Assembly: GCA_030530185.1 (NCBI GenBank)
Contig: JAUMVL010000042.1
Location: 1 to 11,690, forward strand
DNA: 11,690 nt
Origin: Clostridia bacterium
GTDB lineage: Bacteria > Bacillota > Clostridia > Christensenellales > CAG-138
Direction of reading: 5' to 3'
This document shows, piece after piece, positions 5,910 through 11,690 of this stretch. Within the stretch, counting starts at the first letter, position 1. Each line of letters starts with the position of its first letter. The notes under the pieces were generated by a model. The model had not been told where the DNA came from and searched no databases. It was given only the letters and a program-made list of their open reading frames with translations. Position numbers and translations under genes: made by a program.

Positions 5910-6194
5910 CTATACTTTTGCGGCAAGCGCGGTCAAAAATGCCTGCTCCATGGCGGCTTTGAGTGTTGTGTAGTTGTCGGAGGGCTGGGATTCAAAGAGC
6001 TTTTCGTCACCCATAAAGATCGACGGAACGTACCAATAATCATACTTGTCCGCCAGGGTCGGCTGCAGCGCTTCCTCGATCCAAGTGACGGGGACGGCGC
6101 GATACGCGGGGTTCTGCTCGGTCAGTTCGGTGATCGCGCGTTTGAGACTCAGGCAGTATGGGCAGTGCGACAGATACAGAATGGTCAGCGGCAT
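5910..6194 (-). CDS. Glutaredoxin-like thioredoxin-fold protein (CPYC)
   Basis: A 94-residue protein beginning MPLTILYLSHCPYC, with the redox motif Cys11-Pro-Tyr-Cys14 after the first beta strand and a cis-proline context VPSIF (Pro57) after a tryptophan- and tyrosine-rich stretch. This is the glutaredoxin pattern: a dithiol oxidoreductase reducing disulfides or mixed thiols in the cytoplasm. The usual glutaredoxin GG motif after the cis-proline strand is not obvious; FMGDEKLFES takes its place, so glutathione use is uncertain, as expected in Clostridia that often lack glutathione. AAGGAGG lies seven bases before the ATG. The upstream gene on the same strand ends 28 bases away, which suggests an operon. 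Confidence 0.82.
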   Translation of the reverse strand: MPLTILYLSHCPYCLSLKRAITELTEQNPAYRAVPVTWIEEALQPTLADKYDYWYVPSIFMGDEKLFESQPSDNYTTLKAAMEQAFLTALAAKV

Positions 6195-6222
6195 GGGAAT
6201 TCCTCCTTATCAGTTTATAAAA

Positions 6223-6900
6223 TTATAAAACTCGTTTGATCGTTGCTTTGCTTACGCCAAGCAGGTCGCATAGGCAGTCCGTCAGCTTTTGATACGATTC
6301 CTCGGGCGTGCGGTCGCAGACGCGAGCAGAGAAATCTGCACCGAAAAACTGCTCCGGCGTGCTGTATTCGGCAACGCCCCAACCGTAGGGTTGACCGAAG
6401 CGGTCCCGCTGATACACAAAGTCTGAGATCAGAACATAGGTTTCGGCCTGCAGGCGCGAAAGGATCGTATCGAATCCCTTGCGACCGCCGCGTCCGTAAT
6501 CGCCAAGCGCTTTTAATCGACTGGACAGCACCGGACCGTTTTCGGCAATCAGATCGTACAGATGCTTGTCCGTGCGAGGCGCTTCGCCGTTCTCATAGAG
6601 CGTTTCAAAGTCGTCCCCGCAGCGGCGGTAGTTCGCAAAGTCGATAAACAGATCGTGCCGGACGAAGGCAGCTTTGTGCAGAAAGAACTTGCCGTATGCG
6701 CAGCGCGCAGACTGAATCACCGGCCCCTTCCATTCCCAAACGCCATCTGTTCCGCTGTCAAACCATGCAACGGGATCGACATGCTCCTCAATCGAAAAGC
6801 CCGGAATCGAATTGCAAAACAGCGGGACAAAGCCAAACGTGTCGATTGCATCGATCAGATCTTGCTGTGTGCGGATCCAAAAATCAAACCTGCCTGCCAT
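6223..6900 (-). CDS. Uncharacterised protein, possibly AlkZ-related, winged-helix segment
   Basis: A 225-residue soluble protein that I cannot assign firmly. It has GVWEWKGPVIQ (about 53-63), CAYGKFFLHKAAFV (67-80), DFANYRR (87-93) and a helix-rich middle. The segment LIAENGPVLSSRLKAL (about 117-132), followed by KGFDTILSRLQAETYVLISDF (141-161), looks like a winged helix-turn-helix. A conserved-looking QRDRFGQPYGWGVAEYSTPE follows, and a C-terminal helix ends LLGVSKATIKRVL. The pattern resembles proteins sometimes labelled AlkZ-related (HTH_42, DNA glycosylase-like), but I see no catalytic residue I can defend. ATG at 6900 is preferred over the in-frame TTG at 6912 because GGAGG lies five bases before it; the TTG overlaps that site. 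It heads the minus-strand group with the glutaredoxin-like gene and is divergent from the GH2 gene. Confidence 0.7.
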   Translation of the reverse strand: MAGRFDFWIRTQQDLIDAIDTFGFVPLFCNSIPGFSIEEHVDPVAWFDSGTDGVWEWKGPVIQSARCAYGKFFLHKAAFVRHDLFIDFANYRRCGDDFETLYENGEAPRTDKHLYDLIAENGPVLSSRLKALGDYGRGGRKGFDTILSRLQAETYVLISDFVYQRDRFGQPYGWGVAEYSTPEQFFGADFSARVCDRTPEESYQKLTDCLCDLLGVSKATIKRVL

Positions 6901-6917
6901 ACCTACCTCCAACGTTT

Positions 6918-6946
6918 ATCTTACCGCGCCCGCGGGATAATTGCAA
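6918..6946 (-). promoter_or_regulatory. Likely sigma-A promoter for the 6900-5416 gene group
   Basis: Minus-strand TTGCAA (6946-6941), a 17-base GC-rich spacer and TAAGAT (6923-6918) match 8 of 12 consensus positions. The predicted start is near 6911, only about 11 bases before the ATG, just enough to include the ribosome binding site. Confidence 0.55.
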
Positions 6947-7003
6947 CGGTTTTTCCGGTGAAATGCCAGTTACGGCTTTTTGGAGACCATCTGCGCAAAT
7001 CGG

Positions 7004-7032
7004 TGGAAAACTGCGGCAGGACCCGGTAAAAT
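7004..7032 (+). promoter_or_regulatory. Likely promoter for the GH2 gene
   Basis: TGGAAA (7004-7009), a 17-base spacer and TAAAAT (7027-7032) match 9 of 12 sigma-A consensus positions. The expected start is near 7039, about 28 bases before the ATG at 7067. Confidence 0.6.
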
Positions 7033-7047
7033 ATACATAGATTTTAC
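7026..7047 (+). promoter_or_regulatory. Inverted repeat over the GH2 promoter, candidate operator
   Basis: GTAAAAT (7026-7032) and ATTTTAC (7041-7047) are perfect inverted copies separated by eight bases. The left arm overlaps the -10 box and the centre covers the expected start of transcription, so a bound repressor would block the promoter. Polysaccharide-use genes in Clostridia are often repressed by LacI, GntR or AraC-family proteins, but none is encoded nearby. An alternative is a weak RNA hairpin. Confidence 0.45.
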
Positions 7048-7066
7048 AAGAGCCGGAGGAATACAG

Positions 7067-9466
7067 ATGAAACGGATTGACTGCAATACGGGGTGGACGG
7101 TACAGTGCACGACGCGAAACACACCTGCGGTTCCGGTGACGCTGCCGCATGACGCGATGCTGACCGAGCCGCGCACGGCCGAAAGCCGAGGAGAGGGCAA
7201 TATCGGCTGGTTCCTCGGGGGAGATTATACATACCGGAAAACACTTTCCGTGCCGGAGCAGTGGAAGGATCAAACCGTGCTGTTGGAATGCGAGGGCGTG
7301 TATCAAAACGCGGAGGTGTTCCTGAACGGGGAAAAGCTTGCCGCGCGCCCGTACGGATATACAAACTTTTATGTACCGCTTTCGACGCATCTGCGCTGCG
7401 GCGCGGACAACGAGCTGACGGTTGTGGCGCACAACGACGACCATCCGAATTCGCGCTGGTATTCCGGCTCCGGCATGTACCGTCCCGCCTGGCTGTGGAT
7501 CGGAGAGAAGGCGCACATTCCGGTGAACGGTGTGCGCGTTTGCACCGTTTCGCTCGATCCCGTCATCGTCGAGATCAATGTCGAGACCTCGGAGCCGGGA
7601 ACCGTTCGTGTTGCGGTGATGGACGCTGACAGAACCGTATTGACACATGAGGCAAAGACCTCCGGCAATCGAATCAGCGTGCAGCTCCCGGTGCCGAATG
7701 CAAAGCTCTGGAGCGTGGAACACCCGCATTTATATACCCTGCGTGCAACATTTGGAAACGATACCGTCGATACGCCGTTCGGCATTCGGCTTTTGCGCTG
7801 GGACGCAACAAACGGCCTGACGCTGAACGGGCAGCGCGTGATTCTTCGCGGTGCATGCGTGCACCACGATAACGGGATCCTGGGCGCCTGCGCCTTTCCC
7901 GAGGCCGAGGAGCGCAAGGTGCGCATCCTGAAGGAGAACGGTTATAATGCGCTACGAAGCGCGCACAATCCCTGCTCCAAAGCGCTGCTGGATGCGTGTG
8001 ACCGGCTCGGCATGCTTGTGATGGACGAGTATGTGGACGTATGGTATATTCATAAGACCGAGCACGACTACGCGACCCATCTTGCCGACTGGTGGCGGCG
8101 GGACCTGAAGGATCTTGTGGACAAGGATTTCAACCATCCGAGCGTTGTGCTGTATTCGACCGGCAACGAGGTGTCCGAAACGGCGCAGCCGCGCGGCATT
8201 CGTCTTGCGGGACAGTTTACGTCGTATCTGCATGAGCTGGACGAAACGCGTCCGGTGACCTGCGGCGTTAACATCTTTTTCAACTTTTTGTCCTCGATCG
8301 GCCTTGGCGTTTATACCGACGATAAGGCCAAGAAGGAGGCCGAGGCCGCAGCCGCCGCGCCAAAGGAAAAACCCGAAAAGAAAAAGCCCGTCGGCAGCGA
8401 GTTCTACAACATGCTGTCGCTGTTGATCGGCGACTGGTTCATGAAGGCCGGCGCAACGCTGCCGCCGTGCGACTGGAAAACGCGCGATGCATTTGCCGCA
8501 ATGGACATCGCGGGATACAATTACGGAAATTTCCGCTACAAGCACGACCTTCGCGCTTATCCGAACCGCTTGATTCTCGGAAGCGAAACGTTGTGCAAGG
8601 ACGCTTACGGGTTTTGGGAGATTGCGAAGGACAACCCGCGACTGATCGGCGATTTTGTTTGGCCGGGCTGGGATTACATCGGGGAGGTCAACACCGGCGC
8701 ACCGGAGTTTGACGATTACAATACCGACGATGATCCGACGACGCGCCTGACCGGCAGCTGCGGACGCATCGATTTGACCGGAAAGCCGCGTGCCGAAGCC
8801 GCATATACCCGTGTTGCACTGGAACAGGCACAGGGACCGTTCCTCGCCGCGATTCCCGTATACGAGGAAAAGACTCCGCGCATCAACGGCTGGGGCCTGA
8901 CCAAGGCGCTCGAAAGCTGGTCGTATCGTGGATCGGAAGGCAAGGAAGCGGCCGTTGAGGTGTACGCCCGTGCGCATACGGTGGCGTTGGAACTGAACGG
9001 AAGGCGCGTGGCTAAAAAGCGCGTTCCGCGGAACGATTGCCGCACGCTGTTTCGGATCCCGTACGAGAGCGGCGTGCTCACCGCGATCTCGTATGACCGA
9101 AGCGGAAGGGAAATCGGCCGCTGCACGCTGCGCTCGGCCGGGGAGCAGACGGAACTGAAGCTTCGGCCCGAAACAGATACGGTGCAGTCGGGCAAACTGG
9201 CCTTTGTGCGGCTGCAATACGAGGATCCGGACGGAATCTGGAAACCGACCGAGCGGCACATGCTGCACGTTGCGGTGACGGGCGGCACGTTGGTGGGACT
9301 GGGCAGCGCCGCACCGTATAAGAAGGGCGCATTCGGCGGCGATACGACCGAGACGTATTTCGGGGAAGCGCTTGCAGTCATTCGACCGGATGGCACGATG
9401 CCGTTGACGCTGACTGTATCGGATGAATCGCGTACCGTGACCGCCGTGATTCCTGTTCAGGCATAA
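7067..9466 (+). CDS. Glycoside hydrolase family 2 enzyme (beta-galactosidase-like)
   Basis: A 799-residue protein without a signal peptide, so likely cytoplasmic, hydrolysing imported beta-glycosides. Domain order is GH2 sugar-binding jelly roll (about 1-150, with SRWYSGSGMYRP), immunoglobulin-like domain (150-240), TIM barrel (240-560), then C-terminal beta domains (about 605-660, and 700-795 resembling the DUF4982 and invasin-like modules of GH2 proteins). The barrel shows ALRSAHNP (295-302), the acid/base Glu368 in STGNEV and the nucleophile Glu507 in ILGSE. A charged low-complexity insert rich in Lys, Glu and Ala (about 417-443) interrupts the barrel. Beta-galactosidase is likely, but beta-glucuronidase, beta-mannosidase or another GH2 activity cannot be excluded. 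ATG at 7067 follows GGAGGA; an in-frame ATG at 6980 lies upstream of the predicted promoter and lacks homologous content. No transporter gene adjoins it. Confidence 0.9.
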   Translation: MKRIDCNTGWTVQCTTRNTPAVPVTLPHDAMLTEPRTAESRGEGNIGWFLGGDYTYRKTLSVPEQWKDQTVLLECEGVYQNAEVFLNGEKLAARPYGYTNFYVPLSTHLRCGADNELTVVAHNDDHPNSRWYSGSGMYRPAWLWIGEKAHIPVNGVRVCTVSLDPVIVEINVETSEPGTVRVAVMDADRTVLTHEAKTSGNRISVQLPVPNAKLWSVEHPHLYTLRATFGNDTVDTPFGIRLLRWDATNGLTLNGQRVILRGACVHHDNGILGACAFPEAEERKVRILKENGYNALRSAHNPCSKALLDACDRLGMLVMDEYVDVWYIHKTEHDYATHLADWWRRDLKDLVDKDFNHPSVVLYSTGNEVSETAQPRGIRLAGQFTSYLHELDETRPVTCGVNIFFNFLSSIGLGVYTDDKAKKEAEAAAAAPKEKPEKKKPVGSEFYNMLSLLIGDWFMKAGATLPPCDWKTRDAFAAMDIAGYNYGNFRYKHDLRAYPNRLILGSETLCKDAYGFWEIAKDNPRLIGDFVWPGWDYIGEVNTGAPEFDDYNTDDDPTTRLTGSCGRIDLTGKPRAEAAYTRVALEQAQGPFLAAIPVYEEKTPRINGWGLTKALESWSYRGSEGKEAAVEVYARAHTVALELNGRRVAKKRVPRNDCRTLFRIPYESGVLTAISYDRSGREIGRCTLRSAGEQTELKLRPETDTVQSGKLAFVRLQYEDPDGIWKPTERHMLHVAVTGGTLVGLGSAAPYKKGAFGGDTTETYFGEALAVIRPDGTMPLTLTVSDESRTVTAVIPVQA

Positions 9467-9507
9467 AGGGAATTGCGGAACGGCATCAAGATTTGACACC
9501 GTTTCAC

Positions 9508-9536
9508 TTGCAAAATACGGCAGATTCTTTTATAAT
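9508..9536 (+). promoter_or_regulatory. Promoter for the two-component system operon
   Basis: TTGCAA (9508-9513), a 17-base spacer and TATAAT (9531-9536) match 10 of 12 consensus positions. The expected start is near 9543, giving a leader of about 60 bases before the ATG at 9603. The glycosidase gene ends 41 bases upstream with no convincing terminator between them, so some read-through is possible. Confidence 0.75.
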
Positions 9537-9602
9537 ATAGGTTGACAATGGGTTGTTACGGAGAAGGATGACTGGTTCGACGGAGCGGAGGAGAAGGCCG
9601 GT

Positions 9603-10313
9603 ATGTATAGGATTGCAATTGTAGAGGATACGCAAAGTGATGCCGAGCTGCTCGGCACGTATCTGTCCTGTTACGCAAAAGAGCGCGGGATCGAGCTCAA
9701 ACGTACGATGTTTACCGACGGAGACGCTTTTTTGACAAACTACGGCACGGGCTTTGATATTGTCCTGATGGACATTGAAATGCCGGGCATCGACGGCGTC
9801 GCAACCGCAAAAAAACTGCGCGAGCGCGACGAGAATGTGACGCTGTTTTTTGTGACCCATCTTGCCAACCATGCGCTTGACGGATACGAGGTTCGCGCGC
9901 TCGATTTCTTGGTCAAGCCGGTGGAATATCCGAATTTTTGCATCAAGCTTGATCGCGCGCTCGATTCGTGCGAGAAGAACCGTGCCCGCGAGGTGGCGAT
10001 TCCGACGGTCGGCGGTGTACGCCGTGTTCGACTCGACCGACTGTATTACATTGAAGTCATGGACCATACGCTGGTGTTCCACATGCAGGACGGAGACCTT
10101 TCCGTCCGCGGATCGATCAAGGAGTGCGAGCGAAAGCTTGCACCGTACGATTTTGTGCGCTGCAACAACAGTTTCCTGGTCAACCTGCGCTACGTCAGCG
10201 AGCTTGACGGCAGCGATGTCCTGCTGGACGGCCACTGCATCCCTGTCGGCCGCACGAAGAAGAAAGAGTTTTTGCAGCGACTGGCTCAGTACCTCGGGGA
10301 CACCGTGCTATGA
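9603..10313 (+). CDS. LytTR-family response regulator (AgrA-like)
   Basis: A 236-residue response regulator. The receiver domain (about 1-120) has Glu8-Asp9 for metal binding, phosphoacceptor Asp57 in VLMDIEMPG, Thr85 in FFVTH and Lys105 in FLVKPVEY. The C-terminal domain (about 130-232) is a LytTR DNA-binding domain, recognisable by LYYIEVMDHTLVFH, GSIKECERKL, FVRCNNSFLVNLRYV and IPVGRTKKKEF. Such regulators bind paired direct repeats upstream of virulence, bacteriocin, quorum-sensing or cell-envelope genes. All phosphorelay residues are present. GGAGGAGAAGG lies upstream of the ATG. The stop codon overlaps the sensor kinase start (ATGA), so the two are translationally coupled. The regulon is unknown. 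Confidence 0.93.
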   Translation: MYRIAIVEDTQSDAELLGTYLSCYAKERGIELKRTMFTDGDAFLTNYGTGFDIVLMDIEMPGIDGVATAKKLRERDENVTLFFVTHLANHALDGYEVRALDFLVKPVEYPNFCIKLDRALDSCEKNRAREVAIPTVGGVRRVRLDRLYYIEVMDHTLVFHMQDGDLSVRGSIKECERKLAPYDFVRCNNSFLVNLRYVSELDGSDVLLDGHCIPVGRTKKKEFLQRLAQYLGDTVL

Positions 10314-11614
10314 GCGCCTTTCTGTCGCGGATGGCACAGGCCGTGATTCGTATGCTTTGCTCCTATCCGTTGCAGCTTCTGCTTGCGGGTCATCTGCTTG
10401 CCTATCCAACGTTTCGGAGAAAACGGTTTTTTGTATGGCGCGCAGTGCTTCTTACACTGCCGCTTCTGCTTGTGTATGACTTTTCGATTCAGATGTTTCC
10501 GCAGGGGATCGTGCTGGATCCGGGCATCGATCGCGTATTTTTGCTGCTGCCGTCTGCGTATCTGTTCGGCATGCTGCTTCTGTGTTACCGATGCACCGCA
10601 CGGGAAGCGTTGTTTTCCTTAACCTGTGCGCACCCGATTCAGAACATTGTGTTCAACCTGGATTGGCTGATCCGCCTGTGGCTCGGGATCAAGGAAAACA
10701 GTATACAGGCGCTCCCGATCGTGTGGGGAGCAATGCTGCTCGTCTATGCGGCGGCGTATCTGCTGTTCCGGCCATGGATGCGGGACCGCGAAGGACACAC
10801 GCTCCCGCGCTGGCGCGTGATCCAGAACGCGATCATCGTGATTCTGTATGTCATCTTCTTCAACCACCGCACGGCGGGATCGGAATGGGAAATCTATGTC
10901 TATTTTGCCTATATCTTTGCCGATCTGCTTGCCATCCTGATGCAGATCGGACTGCTGCATGAGACGGAGCTGAGCCTCAAATACGAGGTGATTGAGCAGC
11001 TGCTTGCATCCGAACAGAAAAAGCAGAAGATGACGACCGAGAATGTCGCATTGATCAATCGCAAGTGCCATGACCTCAAGTATCAGCTGGAAGGGTTGAA
11101 GCAGATGCAGTCCGAGTCGGAGCGCAGCGCGTATATCGGACAGATCGAAGATGCGGTGCTGTTCTATGAAAGCGCAGTCAAAACCGGCAACGAAACGCTC
11201 GATCTGATTCTTATGGAAAAGCTGCTCTACTGCCAGGCAAACGATATCAAGCTGACCTGTGTCTCCGACGGCGAGCGGCTGAATATTCTGGACACGATGG
11301 ATCTTTATACCCTGTTCGGCAACGCGATCGACAATGCAATTGAGAGCGTCAGCCAGGAGGCAGACAAATCCAAGCGAATCATCAGTCTGCGGATCGGGAC
11401 GAAGGGAAGCTTTCTTTCGATCCATATTGAAAACTACCTCGGTCACGAGGTACGGCTCAGGGACGGCCTTCCGCTGACTTCAAAAGAGGACACGGCGTAT
11501 CACGGCTTCGGCGTGCTGTCGATCCGGCATACCGTCGAAAAGTATGACGGCACGATGAGCATTCGGACGGATCGGAACCTGTTCCGGCTGGATATTCTGA
11601 TTCCGATCCCGTAA
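10310..11614 (+). CDS. GHKL sensor histidine kinase (AgrC/ComD-like, HPK10 type)
   Basis: A 434-residue membrane kinase. The N-terminal half has about six or seven hydrophobic segments (roughly 17-33, 40-56, 75-93, 100-120, 133-153, 167-185, 196-215), the polytopic sensor typical of AgrC-like kinases. A linker helix (about 216-250) leads to the phosphoacceptor His254 in NRKCHDLKYQLEGL. The ATPase domain shows the N box FGNAIDNAIES (Asn338, Asn342) and the G box HGFGVLSI (Gly399, Gly401). Membrane receptors of this type often detect cyclic or linear peptides, but no agrB, agrD or export gene is adjacent in this window, so the ligand is unknown. It overlaps the response regulator by four bases, the usual partner arrangement. 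Confidence 0.92.
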   Translation: MSAFLSRMAQAVIRMLCSYPLQLLLAGHLLAYPTFRRKRFFVWRAVLLTLPLLLVYDFSIQMFPQGIVLDPGIDRVFLLLPSAYLFGMLLLCYRCTAREALFSLTCAHPIQNIVFNLDWLIRLWLGIKENSIQALPIVWGAMLLVYAAAYLLFRPWMRDREGHTLPRWRVIQNAIIVILYVIFFNHRTAGSEWEIYVYFAYIFADLLAILMQIGLLHETELSLKYEVIEQLLASEQKKQKMTTENVALINRKCHDLKYQLEGLKQMQSESERSAYIGQIEDAVLFYESAVKTGNETLDLILMEKLLYCQANDIKLTCVSDGERLNILDTMDLYTLFGNAIDNAIESVSQEADKSKRIISLRIGTKGSFLSIHIENYLGHEVRLRDGLPLTSKEDTAYHGFGVLSIRHTVEKYDGTMSIRTDRNLFRLDILIPIP

Positions 11615-11639
11615 AAAGAAACCCGGGCGACTGTCTGGA

Positions 11640-11657
11640 CCGTTCCCCGGGGAACGG
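11640..11657. repeat. Perfect 18-bp palindrome after the kinase gene
   Basis: CCGTTCCCCGGGGAACGG reads identically on both strands. It begins 25 bases after the kinase stop codon and is followed by ACACG and seven A residues, so it lacks the plus-strand U-tract of an intrinsic terminator. The A residues and the following GCACCC might be the 5' arm of a second terminator completed beyond the window. A protein-binding site is also possible. Confidence 0.6.
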
Positions 11658-11690
11658 ACACGAAAAAAAGCACCCAATCGTAGAAATTCA

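Noticed and set aside
7952..9499. Minus-strand open frame of 515 codons opposite the GH2 gene
   Set aside because: Overlaps a complete GH2 enzyme with catalytic residues; no domain pattern or upstream ribosome binding site of its own.
9475..9507. GGAACGG...CCGTTTC stem after the GH2 gene as a terminator
   Set aside because: A 15-base loop and no following T-tract make it unconvincing, and it includes part of the next promoter region.
9538..9561. Two GTTG-containing repeats 11 bases apart downstream of the two-component promoter
   Set aside because: LytTR sites usually show longer repeats about 21 bases apart; this match is too short to claim autoregulation.
9548..9571. Seven-codon open frame (MGCYGEG) and an overlapping 18-codon frame before the response regulator
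   Set aside because: I looked for an AgrD-like signal peptide here. The first starts about five bases after the expected transcription start without a ribosome binding site, and neither has the leader, charged tail or length of a peptide pheromone.
9504..10235. Minus-strand open frame opposite the response regulator
   Set aside because: Complement of a well-defined receiver-LytTR gene; no independent support.

Overview
The window looks like chromosomal DNA from a moderately high-GC member of the Clostridia (Bacillota). The evidence is a solitary ECF-transporter S component, a clostripain-family (C11) protease, a TIGR04086-type membrane protein, an AgrC/AgrA-style LytTR two-component system, strong AGGAGG ribosome binding sites, and sigma-A promoters with 17-bp spacers. 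An uncultured gut-type lineage is a reasonable guess, but no rRNA or other marker is present to fix it. I see no phage, insertion sequence, CRISPR array or tRNA. Coding density is high and no gene-free stretch exceeds 300 bases.

Layout. (1) 1-1393, minus strand: a perfect-consensus promoter, then a structured leader ending in an intrinsic terminator (a riboswitch-like attenuator of unidentified class), an ECF S component, and the N-terminal two thirds of larC. LarC is the nickel-insertion enzyme for the pincer-nucleotide cofactor. It begins at a TTG codon 11 bases after the S-component gene and runs off the window start. (2) 1405-4601, minus strand: a small HEYGH-motif membrane-associated protein, then a large membrane-anchored clostripain-like cysteine protease, as a likely two-gene operon closed by a terminator. 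(3) 4698-5404, plus strand: a single-gene unit for an iron-sulfur flavoprotein-like reductase with its own promoter, ending in a bidirectional terminator. (4) 5416-6946, minus strand: an uncharacterised 225-residue protein with a likely winged-helix segment, a CPYC glutaredoxin-like protein, and a four-helix TIGR04086-type membrane protein. (5) 7004-9466, plus strand: an intracellular GH2 glycoside hydrolase with a promoter and a possible operator. (6) 9508-11614, plus strand: a LytTR response regulator and a GHKL sensor kinase overlapping by four bases. The window ends with an 18-bp perfect palindrome.

How the parts relate. The modules are mostly independent. The most informative couplings are the shared riboswitch-like control of vitamin-type uptake and larC, and the pairing of the HEYGH protein with a surface cysteine protease. 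The AgrC/AgrA-like pair has no agrB or agrD peptide gene beside it here, so its signal is unknown.

The least explained signals are the attenuated leader upstream of the S component and larC, and the 27-bp tandem repeat that duplicates a start codon and a -10-like box at the head of the HEYGH gene.
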